From: Lentzea californiensis
GTDB lineage: Bacteria > Actinomycetota > Actinomycetes > Mycobacteriales > Pseudonocardiaceae
DNA length: 64,000 nt
NCBI RefSeq assembly: GCF_024648825.1
Contig: NZ_JANBBE010000002.1
Coordinates: 248,001 to 312,000, forward strand
Direction of reading: 5' to 3'
In this document: piece by piece, positions 36,924 to 45,050 of the stretch
Layout of the letters: the number at the start of each line of letters is the position of its first letter
How positions within the stretch are numbered: position 1 is the first letter of the stretch
Translations under genes and position numbers: made by a program
Notes under the pieces: generated by a model
Seen by the model: the letters and a program-made list of their open reading frames with translations, nothing else
What the model was told of the DNA's origin: nothing
Databases searched by the model: none

Positions 36924-38074
36924 CCCAGCGGATGCGGTGCGGGATTGGGGAACACGCCCGGTGAGGCGTGCGGGTAGCGCCAGGCGAGCTCACGGGCGCG
37001 GCCGCCGAGGTGCGGCCAGCGGTGGTCCGAGTGCAGTGGCGCGAGGTCGGGGGACAGGACGCGGACGCAGTGCAGTCCGACGGCCGACAGTTCCGGCGTG
37101 GTGAGCTCGCGGTAGGCGAGCCGGACGTCCGCGCGGTCGAGGGCGTGCACGAGCTCGGTCAGTTCCGCTGCCGTGCCGCGGGCTTCGGCGTCGCACGGCG
37201 GTTCGGTCTCGAAGCCGCCGAACCACGGCAGCGCGTCCCACTCCGCCGGGTGCGTGGCGTAGTAGACGGCGTGCGTGTCGAAGTCGGTGGCCTCCTCGAC
37301 GGGCCGGTCGCCGTTGCGCGCCAGCCACACCTCGACGAACACCGTCCCCTGGACCCACTCCTCGTAGGCCTTCCGCACCGCTTCCGCCACGGTCGCGCGG
37401 CAGGCGAGCCCCAGCGTCGGCCGGGGTTTGCCCGCAATCGGCAGCGATCCCGCGACGGCGACCACCGGGTGCGGGCTGTAGGCGGGCGTCAGGTCGAACG
37501 CCATCGCGCCGTGCGGCAGGTCGGCGGCGAACCGTTGCGGTGCGAGGGAATGCAGCCAGGTCGTGGTGAACGCGTCGCGCTCGACCAGTTCCTGTGCGGC
37601 CCTCAGCAACGCGCTGGTCGTCGACGGGCCGGCCGCGAGCCCCGACGACGTCGCGGGCAGTCCGTACGAGGCGTCCAGGCCGACGAGACCGGTGGGCACG
37701 CGGATCGGTTCGTTGCCGGGCAACGTCCATGCCCGCGTGTACGGCGTGTCGACGTATCCCTTGCGGTAGCGGTAGTTCGGGGCCACGCGCTGCTCGACCG
37801 TGTGCAGGCTGAAGTGCTCCAGCGGCCAGCACTCACCGTCCGTGGCCGACTCCAGTGGCGCCCGCGCGGCGGCGTGCCGTTCCAGCGCCTCGGCGATCGC
37901 GGCGACCTTGCTGGTGCCGCCGGACGTACCGCCGGTGGCGAACGGTTCCGGGACCGCGGCCCAGCCCTCGACGTCCACATCGGACAGGCTGTGCGGCACG
38001 GGGTGCAGTTGCGACACGACGCCCTGCCGCCAGCCGACCGCCCGCTCGACCAGCGCCTCCGCGACGGTCTTCAC
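36920..38074 (-). CDS. YcaO cyclodehydratase (TOMM D protein)
   Basis: The 384-residue protein belongs to the YcaO family, which uses ATP to form azolines from Cys, Ser or Thr in peptides. It has the ATP-binding block GGTSKVAAIAEALERHAA (about 53-70) and a SSGLAAGPSTTSALLRAAQELVERDAF block. It ends PNPAPHPLG; the PxPxP C-terminus is a known mark of azoline-forming YcaO proteins. GTG 38074 overlaps the poly-Cys gene's stop by four bases. An E1-like partner encoded upstream would bind the leader. Confidence 0.92.
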   Translation of the reverse strand: MKTVAEALVERAVGWRQGVVSQLHPVPHSLSDVDVEGWAAVPEPFATGGTSGGTSKVAAIAEALERHAAARAPLESATDGECWPLEHFSLHTVEQRVAPNYRYRKGYVDTPYTRAWTLPGNEPIRVPTGLVGLDASYGLPATSSGLAAGPSTTSALLRAAQELVERDAFTTTWLHSLAPQRFAADLPHGAMAFDLTPAYSPHPVVAVAGSLPIAGKPRPTLGLACRATVAEAVRKAYEEWVQGTVFVEVWLARNGDRPVEEATDFDTHAVYYATHPAEWDALPWFGGFETEPPCDAEARGTAAELTELVHALDRADVRLAYRELTTPELSAVGLHCVRVLSPDLAPLHSDHRWPHLGGRARELAWRYPHASPGVFPNPAPHPLG

Positions 38075-38604
38075 CGCTTCGCCCGATAACGCCGGAAGAT
38101 CCAGTACCCGAGCCCCAGCGCGCCGCCGAGGTAGAGCACACCGGCCACCGCCGCGACGCCCTCGTCCACGCTGGCGAGCGGTCCGAGCGTGAACAGAACG
38201 ACGAACGGCTCCAAGCACCACAGCACGGCCCAGCCGAGCAGCCGGACCACGCTGCCCACCGGGTTCGGCGACTTGGCGATGAACCCGGAGGCGGTGGCCC
38301 ACGCGAGTGCCGCCGCGAAGCTGCCGAGCCACCAGCCCCAGGGGATGTCGAAGACCGCGCCCATCGTGGCGAACGGCAGCACGACGACCAGCAACGGGAA
38401 GATCGCGGCGGGCAGGACGAGCAGGCTGCGAGGCTGGGGGAGCTCTTTCGTCTCCTCGTACAGCGCGGCAGGGATCTGCACGGCCGCTCCGACCGAGGAG
38501 ATCGCGCAGCAGCAACAACAACAGCAACAGGTGGGCGTGGCGGCGCTGGCGGCGGCCGCACCGGGTGAGAACTGGTCAGGTAACCGTACTGCTGTCGCGT
38601 TCAT
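38071..38604 (-). CDS. Octa-cysteine membrane protein, probable TOMM substrate
   Basis: This 177-residue protein has a 25-residue N-terminal leader-like segment, then eight consecutive cysteines (residues 26-33, codons 38506-38529, mixed TGT and TGC), then AISSVGAAVQIPAALYEE. Four hydrophobic helices (about 57-80, 85-106, 114-136, 143-168) and a basic tail FRRYRAKR follow. The Cys run is the kind of core that YcaO enzymes cyclise to thiazolines, and it recalls streptolysin S (SagA). The fusion of a core to a polytopic membrane domain is unusual. I see no protease site. It overlaps its neighbours by 29 bases upstream and four downstream. Confidence 0.9.
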   Translation of the reverse strand: MNATAVRLPDQFSPGAAAASAATPTCCCCCCCCAISSVGAAVQIPAALYEETKELPQPRSLLVLPAAIFPLLVVVLPFATMGAVFDIPWGWWLGSFAAALAWATASGFIAKSPNPVGSVVRLLGWAVLWCLEPFVVLFTLGPLASVDEGVAAVAGVLYLGGALGLGYWIFRRYRAKR

Positions 38605-39367
38605 GGTCCCCCCAAGGAAGTGACACGCGCCCGAACTCGACCGTCGGGCAGATCTCGCAGCCAGCCGCGGGCAGCACGCTCTCGCGCGTCGTCGTGAACT
38701 CGTCGAGGTTGACGGTCACGACCGTGTCCAGCAGAGCGAGCGAGCCGCTCCGGATGTTCTGGATCGCCTGCAGGGCAAGGGAAATCGGGAAGTCGTGCCG
38801 GAGAGCTCCGGGACGCGGGGGAGGCGGCGGATCCCCCCACCGCCGCCCCGCCCGCACCGCGAGGCACGCCAGGCACGCGCCGGCACCGGGCACCACGAAG
38901 GGTCCGACGGCGGCGGTGTGGTGGTACGCGAGGTCCAGCAACAGGTGCGGGACCTTCGTCTCGCGCGCCACCTCGACCAGGTCGACCAACGTGCCGGTCG
39001 TCCGCACGACGAGCAGCAGATCCGGGTTCTCGTCGTGCGGCAACCGCTCTACCAGCCCGGCGGGTGCCTCCCCGACGACGCGCGTGCCGACCCCCATCGG
39101 CTTGACGTCCTCGGCGGGCAACCCGGCCGGGCGGAGAGCGCCCAGGGTCCTCAGCTGGGCCACGTGCCGGCGAACCGGTTCCCCCAACCGGCTCTCGTCG
39201 ACCGTTCGAGCCACTCCCCTCAACACTGGCTCGAACAGGCCGGCCAGCGCCACGGCCACCGCCCTGGGCAGGTCTGGGATCAGGTACGCGAGATCCGCTC
39301 CCGCGTAGACGACAAGGCCTTCGTCACGGACTTGGGCGTGCCAGGCGGGATCAGCGACCAGGCTCAT
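38576..39367 (-). CDS. E1-like TOMM leader-binding protein (TIGR03882-type)
   Basis: The 263-residue protein has the fold of E1-like/ThiF proteins that bind the leader peptide and partner YcaO in TOMM synthesis. Two CxxC pairs (C165/C168 in GACLACLAVR and C237/C240 in AAGCEICPTV) form the probable structural zinc site of this family. It lacks the adenylation motif of true E1 enzymes. It lies between merR and the poly-Cys gene, overlapping both (17 and 29 bases). It is shorter than fused SagC/D proteins. Confidence 0.85.
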   Translation of the reverse strand: MSLVADPAWHAQVRDEGLVVYAGADLAYLIPDLPRAVAVALAGLFEPVLRGVARTVDESRLGEPVRRHVAQLRTLGALRPAGLPAEDVKPMGVGTRVVGEAPAGLVERLPHDENPDLLLVVRTTGTLVDLVEVARETKVPHLLLDLAYHHTAAVGPFVVPGAGACLACLAVRAGRRWGDPPPPPRPGALRHDFPISLALQAIQNIRSGSLALLDTVVTVNLDEFTTTRESVLPAAGCEICPTVEFGRVSLPWGDHERDSSTVT

Positions 39368-40202
39368 CCTCGTCCCCCCGTTTCAGGAAGTTCTCGATCT
39401 CCTGCTCGCTCGGCAGGTCTCCCGCCGGGTCCATGAGGTTCTCGGCGATCGGCGGCAACGGCTGCTCGGCCCACGCGGGCTGGTAGTCGTCGCTGGGCAG
39501 CAGCCCGTGCCGTGACGCGAACTCCTCGGCGGCGTCCCGGATCGACTCCCGCAGCGTCCCCACCACCGCGGTCTCCGCCGTGTACGTCAGCTCGACGAGC
39601 AACGCCCGCACGTTCTCCAGCTGGTTCTCGTCACCGGCCTTGCGTGCGAGCTCCGGCCAGAACTGCCGTTCGAACAACCGCACGAAGTCCGCCGCCACCG
39701 CGTCGGTCGCCGTGCGCAGGCGCGTGAAGCTGTCCATCACGTCATCGCTGGGCACCCTGAGGCCGGCAAGCCTGCCGCCCGCTTCGAGTGCCCAGCGACG
39801 CGTGTGCGGCCAGCCGTACTTCCACCGCACCAAGCCCAACCGCATAGCCCGGAGGAGGAGTCGCGGTTGGACGTCTCCTGTCGGAATCAGGTGCTTGATG
39901 TCGCGCACCTTGATCCGAACCCAGTCGTCGGGCCCCTCGGCCTCGCTGAAGCCGAGGACCGCGGCGACCGACTCGCCCTTCTCGCGTGCCGAGATCAGTT
40001 CCGCGATCGCGGGCAGCGAGAACCCCCGCTGCTGCAACCGCTGGACCAACGTCAACCGCTCGACGTGCGAGGCGTCGTAGTACGCCACGCGCCCCTGCCG
40101 TCTCGGCGCGTGCAGCACACCCTTCGTCTGGTACATGCGAATGGTGCTGCTGGGCAGGCCGATCCGGGCGGCGAGCTCGTCGACGGTGAGCGATTCGGGC
40201 AC
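39351..40202 (-). CDS. MerR family regulator of the TOMM operon
   Basis: The 283-residue protein starts with a MerR-type winged helix (LTVDELAARIGLPSSTIRMYQTKGVL) and a coiled coil with RLTLVQRLQQRGFSLPAIAELI. The long C-terminal domain is helical and has no cysteine cluster, so it probably binds a non-metal ligand. It is the first gene of the operon. GTG 40202 lies six bases after a CAGGAT -10, so the mRNA may be leaderless. The 26-bp palindrome upstream is a candidate operator. Confidence 0.88.
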   Translation of the reverse strand: MPESLTVDELAARIGLPSSTIRMYQTKGVLHAPRRQGRVAYYDASHVERLTLVQRLQQRGFSLPAIAELISAREKGESVAAVLGFSEAEGPDDWVRIKVRDIKHLIPTGDVQPRLLLRAMRLGLVRWKYGWPHTRRWALEAGGRLAGLRVPSDDVMDSFTRLRTATDAVAADFVRLFERQFWPELARKAGDENQLENVRALLVELTYTAETAVVGTLRESIRDAAEEFASRHGLLPSDDYQPAWAEQPLPPIAENLMDPAGDLPSEQEIENFLKRGDEDEPGR

Positions 40203-40208
40203 GCACCG

Positions 40209-40237
40209 ATCCTGGCGCGCGCCGTTAGTCGAGTCAA
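40209..40237 (-). promoter_or_regulatory. Promoter of the TOMM operon
   Basis: On the minus strand TTGACT (40232-40237) and CAGGAT (40209-40214) are separated by 17 bases. The -10 ends six bases before the merR GTG at 40202. The spacing is good for a sigma-70-type promoter and predicts a leaderless transcript. Confidence 0.65.
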
Positions 40238-40238
40238 G

Positions 40239-40264
40239 ACTCTTCGAGTAATTACTCGAAGAGT
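40239..40264. promoter_or_regulatory. 26-bp perfect palindrome upstream of the TOMM promoter
   Basis: The half-site is ACTCTTCGAGTAA, and the other arm is its exact complement. The palindrome ends one base from the -35 of the MerR operon promoter and reaches the stop codon of the upstream acetyltransferase gene. It may be a regulator's binding site or a terminator-like hairpin for that gene. Confidence 0.6.
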
Positions 40265-40764
40265 TACAACTCCAGGAGCATCCGGCTGTTGCCGAGCGTG
40301 TTCGGCTTGACGTAGCTCAGGTCGAGGAACTCGGCGACACCCTCGTCGACCGATCGCATGATCTCCTCGTAGACCTCGGGGCTCACCGGCGTGCCTTCGA
40401 TCTCGATGAAGCCGTGCTTGGTGAAGAACTTGGTCTCGAACGTGAGCACGAAGATCCGCCCGAGCTGCAGCTCCCTGGCCGTCGCGATGAGCTGCGCCAC
40501 TATCCGGTGCCCGACACCCCGCCCGAGCGCCATCGGCGACACGGCGACCGACCTGATCTCAGCCAGGTCCTCCCACATCACGTGCAGGGCACCGCAGCCC
40601 AGCAGCTCGCCGTCCTCCTCCGCCACCCAGAACTCCTGGACCGCCTCGTACAGCGTGACCAGCGGTTTGGTCAGCAGAACCTTGCCGGCATACCCGTCGA
40701 TCAACGCCTTCATGGCGCGCACATCGCTGGTGCGGGCACGCCGCACGACTACCCCACTGGTCAC
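40264..40764 (-). CDS. argA: Amino-acid N-acetyltransferase (ArgA-like GNAT)
   Basis: The 166-residue GNAT protein resembles the single-domain glutamate acetyltransferase of mycobacteria, which starts arginine synthesis. It shares the ending LDLSYVKPNTLGNSRMLL, the acetyl-CoA motif MALGRGVGHRIVAQLI and the block KFFTKHGFIEIEG. GTG 40764 is chosen; CATACT about 13 bases upstream could be the -10. In mycobacteria the homologue lies between ftsK and pgsA, so the TOMM operon has been inserted at this point. The stop codon lies in the operon's palindrome. Confidence 0.88.
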   Translation of the reverse strand: MTSGVVVRRARTSDVRAMKALIDGYAGKVLLTKPLVTLYEAVQEFWVAEEDGELLGCGALHVMWEDLAEIRSVAVSPMALGRGVGHRIVAQLIATARELQLGRIFVLTFETKFFTKHGFIEIEGTPVSPEVYEEIMRSVDEGVAEFLDLSYVKPNTLGNSRMLLEL

Positions 40765-40828
40765 AACCGTCAAGTATGAGGTGGGCACGATTCCGGTCTG
40801 ACATCCCGACCCGGTTACTCTGAGCGCC

Positions 40829-42232
40829 GTGTCTTCTCCCACCACTCCGCGACGTGTGTCGCTGCTGACCCTGGGCTGTGCCCGCAACGAGGTCGACTCC
40901 GAAGAACTCGCCGGCCGTCTCGGCGAGGGCGGCTGGGAGCTGGTGGACGAGGGCGCGGACGTCGTCGTCGTCAACACGTGCGGCTTCGTCGAGCAGGCGA
41001 AGAAGGACTCGGTCGACACCCTGCTCGCCGCCTCCGACACCGGCGCCAAGGTCGTCGCGGTCGGGTGCATGGCCGAGCGGTACGGCAAGGAGCTCGCGGA
41101 CAGCCTCCCCGAGGCGGCCGCGGTCCTGGGCTTCGACCAGTACAACGACCTGGCCGAGCGCCTGCAGGACGTGCTGCACGGCAAGCCGGTCGAGTCGCAC
41201 GTGCCGGTGGACCGCCGCACGCTGCTGCCGATCACGCCGGTCAAGCGCCAGGAGGCCAAGGACGGCGTCCAGGTGCCCGGCCACGGCTGGGGGCCGACCA
41301 AGGTCCAGCGCAAGCGGCTCGACGACGCCCCCGTGGCGCCGTTGAAGATCGCGTCGGGCTGTGACCGGCGGTGCAGCTTCTGCGCCATCCCGAGCTTCCG
41401 CGGCGCGTTCGTGTCGAGGCTCCCGGACGAGATCGTCTCCGAGGCCATGTGGCTCGCCGAGAACGGCGTCAAGGAGCTGTTCCTCGTCAGCGAGAACTCC
41501 ACGAGCTACGGCAAGGACCTGCCGCGCGAGCAGGGCGCACTCGAGCAGCTCCTCCCGCGGCTGGCGTCCATCCCCGGCGTCGAGCGCGTGCGGGTCAGCT
41601 ACCTGCAGCCGGCCGAGACGAAGCCGTCGCTGGTGGCCGCCATCGCGAAGACCGACAAGGTCGCGAACTACTTCGACATGTCGTTCCAGCACTCCAGCGA
41701 GAACGTGCTGCGGCGCATGCGCCGGTTCGGCGACACGGACAGCTTCCTCAAGCTCGTGTGGCAGATCCGCGAGCACGCGCCCGAGGCCGGCATCCGCAGC
41801 AACTTCATCGTCGGCTTCCCCGGCGAGACCGAGGCCGACCTGCAGGAACTGGAGCGCTTCCTCACCGAGGCGCGCCTGGACGCGGTCGGCATCTTCGGGT
41901 ACTCCGACGAGGACGGCACGGAGGCTGAGGGGCTCGAGGGCAAGCTCGACGCCGACACCATCGCGGAGCGGGTGCAGCGGATCGGCAACCTCGTCGAGGA
42001 GCTGACGAGCCAGCGCGCCGAGGACCGGGTCGGCACCGAGGTCGTCGTGCTGATCGAGCACGAGGAGGACGACGAGAGCGACTGCGTCGGCCGGGCCGAG
42101 CACCAGGCGCCCGAGGTCGACGGCGAGTGCATCGTGCTCGAGGCCGAGGGTCTCCGGCGCGGTGACTTCGTGCGTTGCCGCGTGGTCGACTCCGAGGGTG
42201 TGGACCTGATCGTCGAGGTACTCCCGACATGA
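40829..42232 (+). CDS. rimO: Ribosomal protein S12 methylthiotransferase RimO
   Basis: RimO adds a methylthio group to Asp88 of S12 using two 4Fe-4S clusters and S-adenosylmethionine. The 467-residue protein has the N-terminal UPF0004 cysteines ([30 protein letters not shown]), the radical-SAM motif CDRRCSFC (about 178-185) and a C-terminal TRAM domain ([22 protein letters not shown]). Its start is GTG 40829. It overlaps pgsA by four bases (ATGA). Confidence 0.97.
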   Translation: MSSPTTPRRVSLLTLGCARNEVDSEELAGRLGEGGWELVDEGADVVVVNTCGFVEQAKKDSVDTLLAASDTGAKVVAVGCMAERYGKELADSLPEAAAVLGFDQYNDLAERLQDVLHGKPVESHVPVDRRTLLPITPVKRQEAKDGVQVPGHGWGPTKVQRKRLDDAPVAPLKIASGCDRRCSFCAIPSFRGAFVSRLPDEIVSEAMWLAENGVKELFLVSENSTSYGKDLPREQGALEQLLPRLASIPGVERVRVSYLQPAETKPSLVAAIAKTDKVANYFDMSFQHSSENVLRRMRRFGDTDSFLKLVWQIREHAPEAGIRSNFIVGFPGETEADLQELERFLTEARLDAVGIFGYSDEDGTEAEGLEGKLDADTIAERVQRIGNLVEELTSQRAEDRVGTEVVVLIEHEEDDESDCVGRAEHQAPEVDGECIVLEAEGLRRGDFVRCRVVDSEGVDLIVEVLPT

Positions 42233-42807
42233 CGGAGGCCCGGAAGGTCCCGCTGCTCAACGTCGCGAACATCCTCACGATGGCGCGGCTGGCGCTCGTT
42301 CCGGTCTTCCTGTTCTCCCTGTTCGAAGCGGGCGGCTTCGACACGACGTGGCGCCTCATCGCGTTCGGGATCTTCGCCGTCGCGAGCTTCACCGACCACA
42401 TCGACGGCACGCTCGCCCGCAAGCACGGGCTGATCACCGACTTCGGCAAGATCGCCGACCCGATCGCGGACAAGGCGCTGACCGGGTCCGCGCTGGTCGG
42501 CCTGAGCATGCTCGACGTGCTGCCGTGGTGGATCACGATCACCATCGCCGTGCGCGAGGTCGGCATCACGCTGCTGCGGTTCTGGGTGATCCGCTACGGC
42601 GTCATCCCGGCCAGCCGCGGCGGCAAGGCCAAGACGCTGGCCCAGGTCATCGCGATCGGGCTGTTCGTGCTCCCGCAGAACGACGTGCTGGAGCTCATCG
42701 CGTGGGCGATCATGGCCGTCGCGCTCGTGCTCACCATCGTCACGGGAATCGATTACGTCATCCGGGCGTTCAAGATGAAGGCAAGAGCAGGCCGGGCGGT
42801 GCTGTGA
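42229..42807 (+). CDS. pgsA: CDP-alcohol phosphatidyltransferase (PgsA-like)
   Basis: The 192-residue membrane protein has the CDP-alcohol phosphatidyltransferase motif [11 protein letters not shown] followed by [10 protein letters not shown], i.e. D-x2-DG-x2-AR-x8-G-x3-D-x3-D. It is annotated as CDP-diacylglycerol-glycerol-3-phosphate 3-phosphatidyltransferase by homology, which makes phosphatidylglycerol phosphate, a cardiolipin precursor. About five hydrophobic helices are visible. ATG 42229 overlaps the rimO stop, and its own stop overlaps the cinA start. Confidence 0.93.
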   Translation: MTEARKVPLLNVANILTMARLALVPVFLFSLFEAGGFDTTWRLIAFGIFAVASFTDHIDGTLARKHGLITDFGKIADPIADKALTGSALVGLSMLDVLPWWITITIAVREVGITLLRFWVIRYGVIPASRGGKAKTLAQVIAIGLFVLPQNDVLELIAWAIMAVALVLTIVTGIDYVIRAFKMKARAGRAVL

Positions 42808-43277
42808 CAGACGTCGTCAGCTTGCTCAAAGCGAGAAACCAGACCGTTGCCACGGCTGAGTCGCTGACAGCGGGTCTGCTGTGCGCGACGATCGTCGACA
42901 CACCGGGGGCGAGTGCCGTGGTCCGCGGTGGGTTGATCGTCTACGCCACCGAGCTCAAGCACGAGCTCGCGGGCGTGGATCAGCAGCTGCTCGACGAGCA
43001 TGGTGCCGTGCATCCCGACGTCGCGATCCAACTGGCCGAGGGTGCCCGGAAGCGGTGCCGTTCGGACTGGGGGATCGGGCTCACCGGAGTCGCCGGCCCC
43101 GATCCGCAGGACGGTGTCGCTCCGGGGACGGTCCACATCGGCTTGAGCGGCCCTGGAGTGTCCACAGTGCGGACAATCACGCTGAGTGGTGACCGCGGTG
43201 CGGTCCGTTCCGGTGCCGTGGAAAAAGCCCTGGTCCTGCTGTCGGATCACCTGCTGATCACCGAGGACGGGAACTAA
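42804..43277 (+). CDS. cinA: CinA C-terminal domain protein (nicotinamide-nucleotide amidohydrolase type)
   Basis: The 157-residue protein matches the C-terminal CinA/PncC domain only, with TVATAESLTAGLLCATIVDTPGAS (about 13-36), YATELKHELAGV and GIGLTGVAGPD. PncC deamidates NMN to NaMN in NAD salvage. The N-terminal MoaB-like domain of full CinA is absent, as in several actinobacterial proteins. It overlaps the pgsA stop by four bases. Confidence 0.92.
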   Translation: MTDVVSLLKARNQTVATAESLTAGLLCATIVDTPGASAVVRGGLIVYATELKHELAGVDQQLLDEHGAVHPDVAIQLAEGARKRCRSDWGIGLTGVAGPDPQDGVAPGTVHIGLSGPGVSTVRTITLSGDRGAVRSGAVEKALVLLSDHLLITEDGN

Positions 43278-43293
43278 TGATGACTCCGCGTTC

Positions 43294-43310
43294 GTTCGCC
43301 CTTGGCGGAC
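43294..43310. promoter_or_regulatory. Candidate ClgR box upstream of clgR
   Basis: GTTCGCCCTTGGCGGAC is a dyad with a three-base centre and one mismatch pair. It contains the CGC-N5-GCG core reported for ClgR sites. ClgR is known to control its own gene and Clp protease genes. The site lies 75 bases before the clgR start. Confidence 0.5.
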
Positions 43311-43385
43311 GTGTTCGGAAGTCAGTGCCCGTTGTCGGTGTCGATCGGTAACGTAGGGACACGGCCGGCCGGAAGGAGGCGCGCG

Positions 43386-43808
43386 ATGACCGTGCTGCTA
43401 CGCGAGGCGATCGGTGATCGACTTCGCCATGCCCGCACCAACCAACGCCGCACGCTGCGCGAGGTCTCTCGGACCGCCCGCGTGAGCCTGGGGTACCTGT
43501 CCGAGGTGGAGCGCGGCCGCAAAGAGGCGTCCAGCGAGCTCCTCGCGGCCATATGTGACGCGCTTGAGCTGCCCTTGTCCGAGTTGCTGCACCACGTCGC
43601 CTCCGACATCGGAGCCGTCCAGCAGACGCCGGACACGGTGCCCGACACCGTCCCGGACGGACGATCGGAGCGGGGCAAGCTGGAAGGTGGCCGCGTGCTG
43701 CCGTCCACGCTGTCGGACGACCTGTCCGACCTGCGCCTGCAGCCCATGCTCACGCACAGGCTCACGAGCAAGATCGGCGAGACGCCCAAGGCAGTTGTCG
43801 CGGCGTAA
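43386..43808 (+). CDS. clgR: ClgR-type XRE transcriptional regulator
   Basis: ClgR activates clp protease and stress genes in actinobacteria. The 140-residue protein has an N-terminal XRE helix-turn-helix with [36 protein letters not shown]. The C-terminus ends PKAVVAA, which resembles the Ala-rich tail recognised by ClpXP in other ClgR proteins. GGAAGGAGG precedes ATG 43386 by about seven bases. It is followed by pspA, as in mycobacteria, where ClgR activates the psp genes. Confidence 0.92.
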   Translation: MTVLLREAIGDRLRHARTNQRRTLREVSRTARVSLGYLSEVERGRKEASSELLAAICDALELPLSELLHHVASDIGAVQQTPDTVPDTVPDGRSERGKLEGGRVLPSTLSDDLSDLRLQPMLTHRLTSKIGETPKAVVAA

Positions 43809-43822
43809 TCCCATGTCATCCA

Positions 43823-43855
43823 CGACCCCGTTCGCCCCGATGGCGAGCGGGGTCG
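43823..43855 (+). terminator. Terminator hairpin after clgR
   Basis: A 14-bp stem with one G-U pair is formed by 43823-43836 and 43842-43855 around the loop CCGAT, starting 14 bases after the clgR stop. There is no U-run. The rest of the 359-bp gap to pspA (43809-44167) holds only the palindrome at 43866 and presumed promoter sequence. Confidence 0.7.
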
Positions 43856-43865
43856 CCTGCATTCG

Positions 43866-43879
43866 GGTGACATGTCACC
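43866..43879. promoter_or_regulatory. 14-bp palindrome in the clgR-pspA gap
   Basis: GGTGACATGTCACC is a perfect palindrome about 290 bases before pspA. Its role is unknown; it may be an operator for a stress regulator. The remaining gap shows no open reading frame with coding character. Confidence 0.35.
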
Positions 43880-44167
43880 GACTGTGGCCCCCGCCACGTG
43901 ACGGTCTGCAACAAGATTGCGTCCTCGGACGTTCAACTGACAGCGACGGCAGCGTGCTGGGCGGCAGGCAACGGCTTGGCATCGGCACGCTGGGTCACCG
44001 CGTCTCCGGACGCGGGTACCGGCAGGATTGGCACGTCGTCAGGCGTGTACTCCTAAGTCCCGGGGTGGGTCAGGGTGTTCCCGGATATCTCCCCATGTCG
44101 GTGGATACGCCGACGAACAATTGAGACGATGGATCCAACACCGGCACCGAGAAGGCAGGCGTAGGAG

Positions 44168-45019
44168 ATGGCCAGTCCGTTCGTGAAGTTCTGGAAGTAC
44201 CTGATGGCGTCGTTCTCGTCGAAGATCGACGAGCACGCTGACCCGAAGGTGCAGATCCAGCAGGCCATCGAGGAGGCGCAGCGGCAGCACCAGGCCCTCT
44301 CTCAGCAGGCTGCCGCCGTCATCGGCAACCAGCGCCAGCTGGAGATGAAGCTGAACCGCCAGCTGGGCGACGTGGAGAAGCTGCAGGCTTCCGCGCGTCA
44401 GGCGCTCGTGCTCGCCGACGAGGCGCGCTCGAAGGGCGATGAGCAGAAGGCGACGCAGTTCGAGAACGCCGCGCAGAGTTTCGCCACCCAGCTCGTCACC
44501 GCCGAGCAGGGCATCGAGGACCTCAAGACGCTGCACGACCAGTCGTTGCAGGCCGCCGCGCAGGCCAAGCAGGCGGTCGAGCGCAACGCGATGATGCTGC
44601 AGCAGAGGCTGGCCGAGCGCACCAAGCTCCTCAGCCAGCTCGAGCAGGCCAAGATGCAGGAGCAGGTCTCCGCGTCGCTGAACCAGATGAGCGAGCTCGC
44701 CGCGCCGGGCAACGTACCGTCGCTGGAAGAGGTTCGCGACAAGATCGAGAAGCGCTACTCGACCGCACTCGGGTCCGCCGAGCTCGCTCAGAACTCGGTG
44801 CAGGGCCGGATGCTCGAGGTGCAGGCCTCGACCACGCAGCTCGCCGGCTCGTCGCGCCTCGAGCAGATCCGCGCCTCGATGCACGGCGGTCAGGCGAACA
44901 CGCCGCAGCAGGTGACCGCGGGCAACAGCGCGGCCGCGCAGATCCAGGCCGAGATCGCGCAGCGCGTCCAGTCAGAGCAGAAGACCACGCAGCAGCAGGT
45001 TCCGCCCGCCCAGAACTGA
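44168..45019 (+). CDS. pspA: PspA/IM30 family membrane stress protein
   Basis: PspA protects the cytoplasmic membrane under stress by forming large oligomers. The 283-residue protein is almost all coiled coil, with the N-terminal amphipathic helix [21 protein letters not shown] and the block [22 protein letters not shown]. The last 40 residues are Gln-rich. It is the homologue of the mycobacterial 35-kDa protein and lies downstream of clgR, as there. The next gene encodes a PspM-like membrane partner. Confidence 0.94.
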   Translation: MASPFVKFWKYLMASFSSKIDEHADPKVQIQQAIEEAQRQHQALSQQAAAVIGNQRQLEMKLNRQLGDVEKLQASARQALVLADEARSKGDEQKATQFENAAQSFATQLVTAEQGIEDLKTLHDQSLQAAAQAKQAVERNAMMLQQRLAERTKLLSQLEQAKMQEQVSASLNQMSELAAPGNVPSLEEVRDKIEKRYSTALGSAELAQNSVQGRMLEVQASTTQLAGSSRLEQIRASMHGGQANTPQQVTAGNSAAAQIQAEIAQRVQSEQKTTQQQVPPAQN

Positions 45020-45050
45020 CTGGGCGCGTCGGGGCAGGAGGAGTCAGCAG

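Noticed and set aside
38506-38529. Eight Cys codons as a simple CAA/CAG sequence artefact or slippage repeat
   Set aside because: The codons are a mix of TGT and TGC in a long conserved-looking frame with overlapping, coupled neighbours and a matching enzyme set, so a coding core is the better reading.
43555-44124. Plus-strand open frame overlapping clgR and the gap
   Set aside because: It is a shadow of clgR in its first half and Cys/Arg-rich afterward; no start signal.
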